Notes: a model not told the origin generated them from the letters alone. A DNA stretch of 64,000 bases from Conchocele bisecta (GCA_029237695.1 CM055277.1:41822242-41886241), one strand, 5' to 3'; numbered from the stretch's first letter, positions 40,091 to 51,152 are shown. A program made the numbers and translations.

Positions 40091-40339
40091 GAATTACACT
40101 GGTCACAAATCGGCTACAGGGATTACACTGGTCACAAATCGGCTACAGGAATTACACTGGTCACAAATCGGCTAAGGAATTACACTGGTCACAAATCGGC
40201 TACAGGAATTACACTGGTCACAAATCGGCTACAGGGATTACACTGGTCACAAATCGGCTACAGGAATTACACTGGTCACAAATCGGCTACAGGGATTACA
40301 CTGGTCACAAATCGGCTACAGGGATTACACTGGTCACAA
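40081..40339 (+). repeat. 29-bp minisatellite, 9 units
   Basis: The units have the form tcggctacagg(a/g)attacac followed by tggtcacaaa. Unit 4 lacks 2 bp. Units differ mainly by a/g at one position. The left half of the unit is the end of MITE A and the right half is the end of element E (tacactggtcacaaa, then cccattagccacatttctcc at the right border). Confidence 0.93.
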
Positions 40340-40373
40340 ATCCCATTAGCCACATTTCTCCATACCTTACTTA

Positions 40374-40810
40374 TGATTCCAGCACAAAAATATTTACACA
40401 ATTCCCTAACATTTGATTGGTCCGTAGCAAGTCTCTGTCCAAAATTTATATCCCAGTAAACTCCTATGCCGAGCTACTTTCCGTAACCGTCAGGTGCAGT
40501 TAAAATAATTATTATGAAAACGGAAAATATACACGTTTTCTTGATGAATTTATTTCAAATGCTGGACTTATAAGGAATGAATGGCGTTTTTGTGGACTTT
40601 ATCGGGGATATAAACTTGGAAAAGTCGCGGGAATACTGGACGAGGCCTTAAAAAATTACAATTTTCGAAAAAGAATAAAAAAAAAATCTTTGTTTTTTTT
40701 GTTGTTTTTTTTTCGAAAATTGTAATTTTTTATCGCTTCGTCCAGTATTCCCGCCACTTTTCCAAGTTTATACCCCGATAAATTCCACAAAAAGGCCATT
40801 CATTCCTATA
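40374..40810. mobile_element. MITE D, copy D2
   Basis: A rearranged copy. 40374-40490 is one half in reverse. 40569-40810 is a foldback with arms of about 75 bp (tataaggaatgaatggcg facing gccattcattcctata), centred on A/T runs (ttacaattttcgaaaaa). It ends 12 bp before CNG exon B. Confidence 0.8.
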
Positions 40811-40822
40811 GTATACTTACAG

Positions 40823-40909
40823 AGAAGGAGACGCTGTGCTGACTCAGATGAGCACCGGGGACTTTTTCGGTGAGATCGGAATCCTCAACCTCGATGGCGG
40901 AATTAATAG
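40823..40909 (+). CDS. CNG channel, exon B: phosphate-binding cassette of the CNBD
   Basis: The acceptor is tatacttacag and the donor AG|gtgagc. The 87 bases complete codon 52 (GG|A, Gly), encode residues 53-80 and start codon 81. The exon holds GDFFGEIGILN (residues 64-74). FFGE is the phosphate-binding-cassette motif in which Gly and Glu contact the cyclic nucleotide's phosphate and ribose. The length is a multiple of three, so skipping would keep the frame but remove the ligand pocket. The exon lies 33.2 kb downstream of exon A, beyond the 39-bp satellite array. A family D MITE ends 12 bp upstream of its first base. The identification rests on motif order and on exact phase agreement with exons A and C. 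Confidence 0.92.
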
Positions 40910-41032
40910 GTGAGCGTCGGTGTGACACTGATTACAGTTGGCATTGGCTTGAGCCCGGCTCTGTGGAAATCTATCATAATGAACGCTGTGCAGTTGTATC
41001 TGTGTAAAACTGAGAACAACAGCCACTGACTG

Positions 41033-41352
41033 TATGGAACGCCAAATCTACATAAACTCAAATAATTAATGCTCGCTCTAAATATGTATTGCTAGCTCTA
41101 AACATGTAATGCTATGTCTAATTATTTAGAGCTAGCAATACTTATTGGAGTGTATGTAGATTCGGCGTTCCATGAACGCCGAATCTACATAAACTAAAAT
41201 AATTATTTCTAGCTCTAAATAATTGAGCTTGCTCCAAATTATTTACAGAGATCTTCAAATGATTTGGAGCTAGCTCTAAATACGTAATGCTAGCTCTAAT
41301 TATTTAGAGCTAGTAATAAGTATTTTAGTGTATATACATTTGGCGTTCCATA
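41033..41352. mobile_element. Element J, copy J2
   Basis: Outer ends tatggaacgccaaatctaca and atttggcgttccata, with several gctagctctaaat boxes and an internal gcgttccatgaacgc pair. Confidence 0.82.
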
Positions 41353-41469
41353 TAACTGGAATGGCTTTAAAGTGCAACTGGGGATTCAAATGGATGTATC
41401 TCAGATGATGTCTCAGATATCCAACATTTGAATGTTTGCTCAATTCACAGTACATAGAAGATCTTACAT

Positions 41470-41595
41470 GAGTGATGATTTAATATGATATTTATTAAAC
41501 GAGTTTACTAATTTCATAAGAAACGAGGCTATGCCTCGTTTCTTATGAAATTAGTCAACGAGTTTAATAAATACTATATTGCATCATCACAAATG
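41470..41595. repeat. Palindrome near 41.5 kb and relative at 42002-42070
   Basis: gatgatttaatatgatattt, aaacgagtttactaatttca, taagaaacgaggctatgcct and the inverse to atgcaat/catcatc. A second, core-only copy lies at 42002-42070 (actaatttcataagaaact facing attatgaaatcagtaaactc). Confidence 0.82.
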
Positions 41596-42904
41596 TTAAA
41601 ATATATTTACTGCATAACCACATCATCATACATTGAAAGTGTACTGGTCACAAAACCTGTATTATGTAGCGAGCTAATTTGCATATGTATTACACTAGTG
41701 TAATATGAATTGTATTACACCGTGTTAATACACTGCGAGCGCAGATCTTATGCAATAAATGACATATATAAATCAATCGTACCATTTTATTTCATCACAT
41801 TCCCAACATCATGCGCTATGTTCCAGGACATACTATCAGAAACTGTGATACACAGGGGAGGTAATTGGTGTGGTATAATTCGCTATACATTTTACCAGGA
41901 AGAATTTCTTTATTTTTTGTGTTGTGAAATGAAAATACTGTATGTCAACTTTAGAACGAAAACTAAAAATTTGACATTTGACATCTGACCCCTCCGAATT
42001 AAACTCGTTGACTAATTTCATAAGAAACTCGGCATAGCCTCGTTTATTATGAAATCAGTAAACTCGTCTTTATTTTTTGTTGTGAAATGAAAATATTGTA
42101 TGTCAACTTTAGAATGACGTTCCCATTATAAACGCTAGTTCGAGAAAACCTATGTTTCGCTGGAAAGAAGGTGATATGGGGTTCATTTGGGTTTCAAATT
42201 GAGCTTTCCTAACGGAATGGCGAATGTGCAGTATTATTGAATGTCCATGCAGCTCTATCAGGGACTGTGCGTGTTCGTGAGTATATTTTGGTGACTATAA
42301 ACTGCATTGTCTACCGATTTCCGCGCATTTTTTGGATGCAAGTGCATCCAATATTTACTTATTTCCAGAAAAATGTAGGTTTTCTCGAAATAACTCGCAA
42401 ATCAGACATGTTAGCACTTCATGACACATTCTAGTGTCTTGCAATCATGAAAGGTCATTGTAATCATAGATACAGAACAGCGAAACACATCTAAGTTAAA
42501 CACCCATAGTTTCCCAACTGTCCGGTTTAGAGGGGTTCCACTGTATATATTAAGAATCGTCTGAGAAGTTTACACAGTACACGTATCCCACAATTATGTC
42601 CGTTATACTGTATTGTCAGCTGAAAATAGTCATTACCACATATTGCTAGACAAGTGAAAGTTGAAACTTCCTGAAACAAATGATGTAACTATACCATATT
42701 TAACTAAGAAGCTCTTCAGTTGTTGGTGTTTGTTTTTGTTTAATTTCCTTTCCGTTTTTCATTTCTGCTTAGCGAGTTCACTGGAACCATGTGTTGAATA
42801 TCACACTGTGCTAAATGTACGAATGGTAACGCGAGTCACTGTCACTATAACACATGATGTTCAGTACATGTCAACGTTCGATGCCATTTGACTTAACAGG
42901 AGAG

Positions 42905-43040
42905 TTGAGATTGCCAATACGAGAATGTTCACATTTCTTAACATCTATTGGGAATCTCAACTCGCTACCAAGAAGTTTGATTGACTGAGCCTGAACTGTA
43001 GTACACCTCAGGCTCAGCCAATCAAACTGCTTAATTGCAA
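42905..43040. repeat. Inverted repeats near 43.0 kb
   Basis: gagttgagattgcc faces gggaatctcaactc. agtttgattgactgagcctg faces caggctcagccaatcaaact. A diverged relative lies at 43488-43530 (gtttgattggttaagcc). Confidence 0.75.
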
Positions 43041-43162
43041 GCACAATATTCAAGTCGTTTGAAAGAATATATAAATAGTTATAAACTCGTCGCATGCCGT
43101 AGCGCAAGTCCGGACAGTGTGACCTCGAACCAGAAAGCCCGCTATAGCGGGATTTTGCAAAC

Positions 43163-43305
43163 AATGCAGATCCAGATGAGCCGGCTCGTAACGAGCCGTC
43201 TCATCAGGATCTGCACATGTTTTAAGTACTTTTCATATTTGTTAGAAAAAAAACACCCCCTTTTCATAAATGGACTAGTCAGTTTGTGACGATTGGGTTG
43301 GTCGG
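43163..43305. repeat. Dispersed repeat, inverted partner at 61635-61800
   Basis: gcagatccagatgagccggc, tcgtaacgagcc, aaaaaacacccccttttcat and gacgattgggttggtcgg match the reverse of 61635-61800 (caacccaatcgtcac, gaaaagggggtgttttt, cggctcgtcacgagccagct). Confidence 0.8.
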
Positions 43306-44282
43306 ATAATTAGCATATCACAGTTCATTCCGGTTACTTACATGTAGGAGTGAAAGGGTTTGAGTGTTTGGAGCAGGACATGTTTCTCATCAATATTCAT
43401 GAGATAGTGCATACACACCCTGCTGCGGTAACCGTCTCAATAAAGGTCAATTACGTAGTTCGATATTTAATTGAATCACATGACAAGTTTGATTGGTTAA
43501 GCCCGAGAGATAGCGCTGTTCAGGTTCAGCGAATTTATTTACATTTTTTAGTTTCATGAAATGCTTCTTAGAGCGATTTGTAAATAGAGACTTTTTCAAG
43601 ATTGAAAGCCCTGGGACACAAGAGAACGTTTGATTCCGGTCTCTTGTAATTAAAGTTATATATTATTAATTTCTAATTCCCGAGATCAGCGTTTAACTGT
43701 AGATAAGCAGAATTAACTTCAAGATGCTAAATATTACCTCTCTAGGTTACATGCTATAGTAAATCGAGTGTGGCCCTTAGTGTTCGAAAGTAGTACATAA
43801 TGAAGAAATAGTGCGACGAATTTTGCTTGCTTTGAGCTAACAGTTTGTGGATACTGGTGAATTTCTGATTGGAATTATTACATGTACATATACATTAACT
43901 CCTGCAAAATATCAAAAGAAATCATGTTACTGTCTGTCACATATTCATACGTCGCATGACCCTGTCATTCGTTGATCAATGTTCGAGAGTCCGCTTGTTT
44001 AATCAAGCATGCCTTCCGGGTCATGGTAATTGCTTACATGATAGTTAACACCTTGTTTTCTCCTCGTATTTTACTTTCAACAAGGTAATTCATTATGAAA
44101 ATGCTAGTCTGATAGAAAGTATTCCATTCTAATATGTATTTTAAACAAATCCATGTGACACAGGTTTCTATTAACTTATATAGTGACAAGCAATAATGGA
44201 ATGTAACCTCTAATATCCCGGGTACTCCCGACGACACACCCCAACACCCACAACGGGGGAAACATTGACATATGCACAAGCA

Positions 44283-44360
44283 TACTGGATTTACATTTAT
44301 TGAGCATAGGCTGCATATGTAGCCTATGCTCAATAAAAGTAAATCCAATAATAGATATGA
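44283..44360. mobile_element. MITE B, core fragment B6
   Basis: Only the central palindrome remains: tggatttacatttattgagc, ataggctgcatatgtagcct and gctcaataaaagtaaatcca. Confidence 0.75.
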
Positions 44361-44439
44361 CCGTGACACAGAGTACACATATACCCGTAAACCTTGACTA
44401 CGTGGGAAACCTGTGTATTCGTGTGTACAGTCATACTAA

Positions 44440-44655
44440 ATCCAATGGAACCTCTCTAAACCGGACACCCTGGGAGGTCCACAGGGTGTCCGGTTTAGAG
44501 AGGTTCCACTGTACATATGACTACTTCAAGACACACGTGGATGCTTTGCGATCATGAACAGACACTATTATTGGAGGTGAATGGCAAGGAAATATATTAA
44601 AATTAAGTACAACTAGCATGTCTCTGTGTACGGTTTTGAGAGGTTCCACTGTGTA
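44440..44655. mobile_element. Repeat C, copy C4
   Basis: Same plan as C3: foldback aacctctctaaaccggacac and tccggtttagagaggttcca, a spacer with tttgcgatcatgaacagaca, and a terminal gagaggttccactgtg. Confidence 0.82.
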
Positions 44656-44730
44656 GTATTGACGACTGCATACAGAAGAACATCTTTAAATTTGACACCC
44701 TGTGTACCATGGTGTCCGGTTAACCCTTTC

Positions 44731-44851
44731 CCTGATAGAGACGACTTTTCATGCCTCTGCAGAAGATGTCTTTTGAAAACATTGTGGGAAAAGGAGAAAT
44801 TGCTTGTAACAAGCAATTTCTCCTTTTCCCACAATGTTTTCTACTCTATCA
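44731..44851. mobile_element. Foldback MITE near 44.8 kb
   Basis: Perfect hairpin aaaacattgtgggaaaagga gaaattgcttg facing caagcaatttctccttttcc, with outer ctgatagag and ctactctatcag. It ends about 165 bp before CNG exon C. Confidence 0.82.
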
Positions 44852-45016
44852 GATAACTTAACCATCATTTGACCCAGCATTTGATTCTTTTATTCAGATG
44901 TTTTGGATTTGGAAGAGTCGAAATATCGCAAAACAGGGAAATGGTAAAGAGATATTCCACTGTAATGTTATTCAGTGAGCAAGACTGGCCTACACAGTGT
45001 TGTTCTTACTTTGCAG

Positions 45017-45113
45017 ACGAACGGCGGACGTGCGCTCGGTCGGGTACTCAGAACTGTTCGTGCTTTCCCGTGAGGACGTTCTCGTGGCGTTGAAAGACCA
45101 CCCGGACGCGGAG
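45017..45113 (+). CDS. CNG channel, exon C: end of the CNBD beta-roll and start of the C-helix
   Basis: The acceptor is ctttgcag and the donor GAG|gtaagc. The first base completes Arg81 (AG|A), and residues 82-113 follow in frame. The exon opens with RTADVRSVGYSELF, so N-R-R-T-A is formed across the B/C junction. Arg82 is at the position that pairs with the cyclic phosphate in CNG channels. Thr83 is at the position associated with cGMP preference in CNGA subunits. The exon ends KDHPDAE, equivalent to the Y-P-D-A-K turn into the C-helix of CNGA proteins. It ends in phase 0 and joins exon D without a frame change. Together, exons A to C and the start of D form a complete CNBD with no broken motif. 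Confidence 0.93.
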
Positions 45114-45279
45114 GTAAGCGGTTTATATATTGTCAACTTTTAGGTCTCACGGGACAGTTGGTGTCTACAGTTCAAAAAAGTGGTGGATGATTTTCAATAT
45201 ATTTCAGCGCTGGCCCTGCATGTGGCATAAGTGTGCATAGAAATAAAAATAGGTTTATTAGTATTTATTTTGTGCGTGT

Positions 45280-45490
45280 GGCTGGAGAATGATATTTCGT
45301 GCAATTATTTCCCAATTTCAGAAATATTATTCTAGCTTTACTTGCTCTAGCATCATTGCAAATGGCCGCACCCATTAAGCGGGCTCGACCGACTTCAACG
45401 CAAATTTATACGCGGTACCGAAAATTGAGGTGGTTATGACTCGGTTCCGAAACCGGTTTTATATTCGCGTCCGGCATTCGTTCTCTTGGA
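45280..45490. repeat. Dispersed repeat, inverted partner at 53505-53720
   Basis: ttcccaatttcagaaatatt, catcattgcaaatggccgc, aaaattgaggtggttatgac and aaaccggttttatat correspond in reverse to the 53.5-53.7 kb segment (aaaaccggtttcaaagc, gatcacaaccacctcaatt, ccgccatttgcaataatgct). Confidence 0.75.
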
Positions 45491-45807
45491 ATAGTTCAAA
45501 CAAATCCAAAATAAATGACAGAATAATGACTCAGTATCCATAAAACCACAACTATACGATAACTCGTACTTGTCATTTTAGTAGCATTCGTTACCTGATA
45601 AATATCATACCAAGCCATCATCGGCTGACATTAATGTATTAGGCCGGAAAAGGTTGGAGCGCCAGCCTCGGCGAGCTAGGAATTCCTACGCTGTTTTCTC
45701 TTCATCTTCTATCACCCTTTATATATCTTCACTACTCTACTCTCCACTAAAATGTAACTACTCACTATACTCGTACATGCACCACTTAATCATTTCTATT
45801 TAAGGAA

Positions 45808-45940
45808 TAAAACCATGGGTCGTTGCCTTTGCTGGGGTGTACAATACATTTGATCTGTTTAAAGTGCGTCTCCTCGCAAACTTTAAACATATCCAATGTA
45901 TTGTTCACCCCCAGTAAACGCAAAAGCCCATGGTTTTATT
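45808..45940. repeat. Palindrome beside element G2
   Basis: aataaaaccatgggtcgttg and ctttgctggggtgtacaata face tattgttcacccccag and aaaagcccatggttttatt. Confidence 0.83.
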
Positions 45941-45945
45941 ACTTA

Positions 45946-46679
45946 CCGTAAATATTCTAAAAAACGCCCGGGCGTCTATTAGAATCACCACTGGCTCCGA
46001 AGTCCAGAGTGGGCGTTTAATAGAGGCAAGTGTTATTCAGCGGGAAAATGATAAAAAAATATACAATGTTCTGCTATCTGAACAAAAACATAACTAAGGG
46101 ACGTTACTCTCAAACACCAGACTTGATTGTACTGTCTGTCAGTTTATAAACATTTGGGCCAAGACGTTTCGGCCCACTCTGGTCATTATGGTACAGTCGG
46201 CAGAAATGTTAAATTTAATGGTAATGTATATCAAGACAGCGTCAATCATTAATGCTGATCAGATTTACGCCTACGGACGTTTCGTCAGCGTCAGCGTTTC
46301 GGATTTGTCGGGTTTGAGATGCTTTGAAAATGGCGTCTCCGTAACCGTGTAAATTCTGATCTCCCTGTGTCCGTGCAAATAGCTACTGCTGATGAGGAAT
46401 TTACTGTGACACCGGAAACAGTCGAATTTCGCTTCCGCTTTTGAAAGTGAAAGTAGCAATTATGTTTTTTCCCCGATTTTAAAGGAAGTTGCTTTCGAAA
46501 TAATGGAACTAAAAAAAATCTAATTGGACAGTTAGCTCCGATTTTGTTTCAAGTCGGTATTGGGCGTTTATTAGAGGCACTAATTTCGTGAAGATCGGCC
46601 AAAAAATGTGTCATTTTCAACGTAAAAAGTGGGGGGTGGGCGTCTATTAGAGTATGGGCGTCTATTAGAATATTTACGG
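45946..46679. mobile_element. Element G, copy G2
   Basis: 734 bp, TA on both sides (45944-45945, 46680-46681), starting CCGTAAATATTCTAA and ending TTAGAATATTTACGG. The interior is nearly identical to G1 apart from the duplicated right end of G1. It sits directly beside the palindrome at 45808-45940. Confidence 0.88.
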
Positions 46680-47161
46680 TATATTTATACTGCATTTTCT
46701 GATAGTTTCAAAACTGTAAATAACCAAATATGGCGTTAACATTAACAATAATCTTGTTTTACGTCATTTGTGTCGCAATTCCTGGAACAGCGACGTTGCG
46801 AACTTTAGCCAATCAACAACATCGCTCGACGTCATGTGTGTCTAATGTATTGTATTGAAATGTAAACGCAATACGTCGAATGGGCGTTTGCATTATGAAT
46901 TTATAGAAGGTGTTATTTAAGCATTAAGTTATTTTATTTTAAAATGTCCTATATTAAACATTGTAACATAAACTATTGAACAGTGATAATAAAATATTTA
47001 CTGACAAAAGAAAACGGAATCCCTACGCATGTTTCCTAGTAGAGCGGCGCCTGATAAATCTGTGCACTCTGTACGAGAGCAGGCAGCTGGCTATCTCTGG
47101 ATTAGAGATGTGTCTAATTCCCCGTGGCTTGAGTGGAAGCCGTGGCAAAATGAACATATTT

Positions 47162-47402
47162 GTGTCTGTGACTGCACAAAAGGGGCTTATAGGTTTTTCG
47201 CGACCACTGTAGATCCAGATCAGCCTGTGCATCCGCATAGTCTGATCAGAATCTGCACAGCAGACATTCCATCATTGTAAAACCCGTCATGCCTCTAACA
47301 AGCAATATATACAGGCTACAGTAATGTGCTATTTGATCAGGGGCTGCACTGGTCAGGGGGTGATCAGGGGCTGCACCCATTTCTCCAGTCACAGCCACAT
47401 AT
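47162..47402. mobile_element. Repeat E, copy near 47.2 kb
   Basis: Both ends are present (tgtctgtgactgcacaaaag; catttctccagtcacagcca), with tagatccagatcagcctgtg, a duplicated gatcaggggctgcac and caagcaatatatacaggcta. Confidence 0.8.
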
Positions 47403-47861
47403 GAAACACGCCATGTGATTTTGTACCTTCGGACATCTGCGTAATTTCATTAAATACGTTTACAACATTTACAATATTTTTCCCATTTCTCCAATCACGG
47501 CCACATTTTGGACATATTTGATATCCCTTCCCAGGGAAATGTTGGGCTGTTTAATTCCTGTCTCGTTGTCATTTTGCAGTGTAATTTCAGGTACATCCCG
47601 TTGCATGTATATACACTTTGACACTATAATATGATAATTTCCGTTGTGATTCCGTAAAGTTATTGATAAACAGGAATAGTAGATACGGATTTCGTGAAAT
47701 AAAAACAGAAATATAAAACATGCATCGACAAACAGTGCAGAGAATGTACTGTATCTACACCGTTCACAAACATCGGCATCACATACAGTGGAACCTCTTT
47801 AAACCAGACACCCTGTGACATAAGTTTCTCCAGTAGAACGTTCTGCTGAGAAACGCGTTTT

Positions 47862-48062
47862 TTGTGAACTGGAGAAATGGGGCTGATGGGTTTTGCGTTC
47901 AGTTACATAGATCCAGATCAGCCTGAGCACTGTCAATGAAACGCCCGTCAGTCATGCTTCTACATGTAACAAACAATATAGATCAATACAGGCGTGTGCT
48001 GTCTGATCAGGAACTACACTGGTCACAAATTCCATAAGCTCCATTCTCCCATCACAGTCACA
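47862..48062. mobile_element. Repeat E, copy near 47.9 kb
   Basis: ctggagaaatggggctgatg, tagatccagatcagcctgag and gatcaggaactacactggtc, ending at ccattctcccatcacagtca. Confidence 0.8.
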
Positions 48063-48128
48063 TTATCAGCACGCCGTGATAGGCTTCGTAATCACGAACA
48101 AACATTTTCATTAGTAGTTAACAATTAT

Positions 48129-48689
48129 AAGGTGCATGATCACGTGGTTACAACAACAATAACAACAATGGCTGAGAGTGTTGAAAACTCGTCCACTCCA
48201 AAGTAAGTATTATTTGATATTTTCCTTGATATGCAACGGATTTTGATGACATATGACGCAGCAAATGCGTCTTCATGGGCTGCATTTGGTGGTCCCCGGA
48301 GTTTCGCACAGACTTTTGAAAATCGATTCTTCGCAAAAACGACAGAAGTTTGGACCAAAGTACAGAGACCACAAAATGCAGCTTTACAACACGCGTTTGA
48401 GCTGCATTTGGTGGTCCCGGGAGTTCGGCACATACTTATGTCGTTTTTGCGAAGAATCGATTTCCGTGTCAGTAGACACGGAAATCGATTCTTCACAAAA
48501 ACTACAGAAGTTTGGGCCAAAGTACAGAGACCACCAATACAGCTTAACAAGACGCGTTTGATGCGCCATATTTCATCAAAATCCGTTACATAATAAGGAA
48601 ACAATAAAAGAATACGTACTTTGAATCGGATGGCTTCTGGAAGTTTCAGTACTTGTTGTTGTTGTTGTAACCACGTGATCATACACCTT
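48129..48689. mobile_element. Foldback element K, copy K2
   Basis: Ends aaggtgcatgatcacgtggt and accacgtgatcatacacctt with acaacaac/gttgttgt. The same central palindrome lies at about 48456-48494, plus a further internal duplication of the gcatttggtggtcccgg segment. Confidence 0.88.
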
Positions 48690-48972
48690 GAAGTATAATG
48701 AACTAAATCCAGATAAAACACATAGTCCCATAGTTCTACGGTTCCCTATTCCCCAGGGTAACCGGCAGCTGTATGAAGTGTTAAAATGTTTGCGGTTCAA
48801 GGTTGTACGATTGTACCAGTTGGGGGTGATAATGTGACATTATTACAATTTACCCAAGGCGTATGCCGACATAATTCGGTTTAAATCTGGGTAATTCACT
48901 CATTGTAATGGAGCAATGCAATAATGATCGTAAATGTATATGTGCGACATCTAAATAGGGGGTGATATTGTG

Positions 48973-49065
48973 AATTATCCCGCCAACACAGTGCGTATGT
49001 GTCGTGAAACAAGGTGTCGTGAAACCGTTTTGATATCCTGTCCATACGACCTAATCACTGCTTAT
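48973..49065. mobile_element. Element O, partial copy O3
   Basis: ttatcccgccaacacagtgc, gtatgtgtcgtgaaac and cctaatcactgcttatg, matching O1. The far end is not found. Confidence 0.65.
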
Positions 49066-49834
49066 GCATATGTGTTCTAATTATGTTTTCGAACTACTTT
49101 GACACGGTAATCTTTGGCATGTAGATGAAGTCGTGTATACAACATGATACGCTGACGTTTGAGACTTATTAAATAATGTAACATGATAATAAAACAAGTA
49201 CCAGAAACAAAGAAAAAAAACTCATGCGAATGCGAATGCACAGGCTGGTCGGATCTTCACTGTTCGCAAAACCCATAAACCCCATTTCTCCATTCACAGC
49301 CACGCATGTATATACGATAAATGCATTAAGATATGTACCACGAGGCATACAAATCTCGATTCGCGAAAACCTGTGGTTAATACTTCAAACCGGCATCGGG
49401 GTTGCTGTAAATTAATAGTGCAATGTTTCTAAAGGATTAAATTATTTCTTTAACAGCATACGTATACTGTATCGCTCGTTTAATGGGTCTTCGATTTTTT
49501 CGAAGTTCAAACCGGGCGCCAGCAGATAAAATCGCTTCTAGAACGAGGCCATACACTAAACAGTCATTCTACACGTTCGTATGTATACTAGTATCTGTAC
49601 ATTATAAGATCTAGAATCAGTAATTTAACAATGACCCTTCACAGAAAGAGAGATATACAGTGTTTGTTGTGATCAGACCTCCATAATACGTGGTCTAAGT
49701 GGAACTAAACTGGTCGTAAACAACGCAGTCGTGTATATATTGTCCTCCGTATTGCAATAACGCCTGAATTTAATACTGTCTTCAACTGACGCAATTGCAT
49801 ATGGGCCGCCGGCTGACAGAAACGACCTTATATC

Positions 49835-50090
49835 AGACACGCCATGTGAATTTGTACCTTCGGAAATCTGCGTAATTTCATTCAATACGTTTACAAAATT
49901 TACAATATTTTCCGTAAATGGCGTAAAAAGTTGACCAAATTGTCAGAGTATATAGAATACAGAATATAATTCCGCATGCATGTCAACTTTTGACGCCATT
50001 TACGGAAAATATTTAAATTTTGTAAACGTATTTCATGAAATTACGCAGATGTCCGAAGGTACACAATCACATGGTGTGTCTCATAATGTG
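49835..50090. repeat. Inverted repeat near 49.9 kb, dispersed family
   Basis: acacgccatgtgaatttgta, ccttcggaaatctgcgtaat and aatattttccgtaaatggcg face the inverse, ending gtccgaaggtacacaatcac. Single arms occur at 47405-47480 and 61830-61925, the latter ending about 18 bp before CNG exon H. Confidence 0.83.
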
Positions 50091-50149
50091 TGCATACCCA
50101 CGCAGAACAATCAGGTTGATAAACATGTAACGATATTTGCATTGGTCTC

Positions 50150-50970
50150 ATACAAACTGACTGATAACAAATTGTCGTATCCTGCGTTGACGAGATACAC
50201 ATATCCGGGTCAGAACGGAATCAAATCAGCGTTTCATTGGTCGGAAGACGTGCCATGACGTTAAAGGTACATGCCCATGCAGTAGGCACAAAATGTTACT
50301 TATATCGGAGACATCATCTGAGACATTTTCTAGTAAAATAAACATTCATTCACCATTACCCACGTATTGATTGGCATTATTATACATTTTATATTAGACG
50401 CAAAATTTCCACACTGATATCAGGAGCGATAACCGTGTTTCCTTGAAATGTTAACGGACATTACAATTTATTCTCTATATTTATTGTTTGATGTGCAATG
50501 ATCATACTTCATAATCTGTCAATAATATTATTTTTTCAGGTGACGCATTTAATTAGTATAAATAACTGAAAAGTCGCATACCTGATACCACCGCGCGTCA
50601 CTATTAGTAAACTAAATATTACTAAATGATTATATCTGTATAGCGGGCACTCGTAATGTTTAGAACTGGTGGAATAGTGACACAATTACACACTTATTTA
50701 ATATAAATAAAGAACAGTGTATGCCTACTGAGTGGGCATGTACCTTTAAAGAATCACGCCAGTGTAATGACGCAACGTAAGCGTGTCCGTGTTCTTTTGG
50801 TAAAAACCTGTGGAATATGTGCTCATTATGTAACATGAAACGTTGCCTTATAAATAAAAGGATATGCTCGTCTCTTTTAGTATCAAGTTTATCAGGCTCA
50901 GAAACGGCGAGCCTTGCCTGGTAAACCTTATAGCATGCAACATGGTATTCTCTACATATAAGGATCCGTT
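50150..50970 (-). mobile_element. Element N, copy N2, interrupted by MITE M
   Basis: The sequence left of M (ctgactgataacaaattgtc, gtttcattggtcgga) and right of M (cagtgtaatgacgcaacgta, gcctgataaacttgatac, gagaatacca reversed) matches the reverse complement of 38918-39300 in order. M splits it at gacgTTAAagaatcacg. The uninterrupted paralogue reads gacgTTACcgaatgacg. Confidence 0.75.
50261..50749. mobile_element. MITE M: compact TTAA-flanked element, source form of the 39-bp satellite
   Basis: A 481-bp body lies between TTAA at 50261-50264 and TTAA at 50746-50749. It starts AGGTACATGCCC and ends GGGCATGTACCT. The inverted repeats extend about 25 bp with few mismatches (cagtaggca on the left, tgcctactg on the right). 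The TTAA target duplication is typical of piggyBac-type transposition, but there is no transposase. The right end contains one copy of the satellite unit. A lone related end lies at 60812-60830 (TTAA then aggtacatgccca). Confidence 0.85.
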
Positions 50971-51093
50971 CTATACCTAACAATCCTTTGATTCAAAGAT
51001 AATTTATTCGTAAATTTGATGGAATAACATGTATGTACATAACATGTATGTGAACATTGTCTCGTTACTGTAGCCTATACGGCACACGGAGTA

Positions 51094-51152
51094 GCATAAG
51101 TTTGCACTTACGAACATTTTAGTCGTATGAAGTTTAATGAAACGGCCCCATG
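51094..51152. mobile_element. MITE B, terminal fragment B7
   Basis: One end only: tttgcacttacgaacatttt, agtcgtatgaagtttaatg and aaacggcccc. Confidence 0.75.

Larger units (their letters stand above)
7668..40822 (+). other. 33.2-kb CNG intron A-B
   Basis: This very large intron carries the 39-bp satellite, elements K1, J1, H2, F1, the B2-B5 cluster, C1-C3, O1/P1, N1, A2, A3, D1/D2, a 181-bp tandem repeat and SINE-like copies. In 7680-8810, 9240-9815, 10545-10985, 11180-11575, 12080-13390, 16110-16310, 16720-16990, 18310-18900, 19100-19540 and 37690-38770 I see no gene and nothing recognised beyond scattered short palindromes and homopolymer runs. Confidence 0.85.
40910..45016 (+). other. CNG intron B-C
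   Basis: It contains J2, the palindrome at 41470-41595 and its relative at 42002-42070, the inverted repeat at 42975-43035, one copy of a repeat shared in inverted orientation with 61635-61800, a B core at 44283-44360, C4, and the palindrome at 44731-44851. In 42080-42520, 42550-42870, 43320-43480 and 43560-44280 I see nothing recognisable. Confidence 0.85.

Noticed and set aside
40075..40416. 113-codon ORF with HWSQIGYR/GHKSATGITLV repeats
   Set aside because: Produced by the 29-bp minisatellite, with the frame rotating through units. It is transposon-end sequence.
48140..48721. 193-codon ORF on the - strand across element K2
   Set aside because: It crosses a foldback element and is repetitive. 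The palindromic arms explain the openness, although the small ATG+donor inside the arm is reported separately as a finding.
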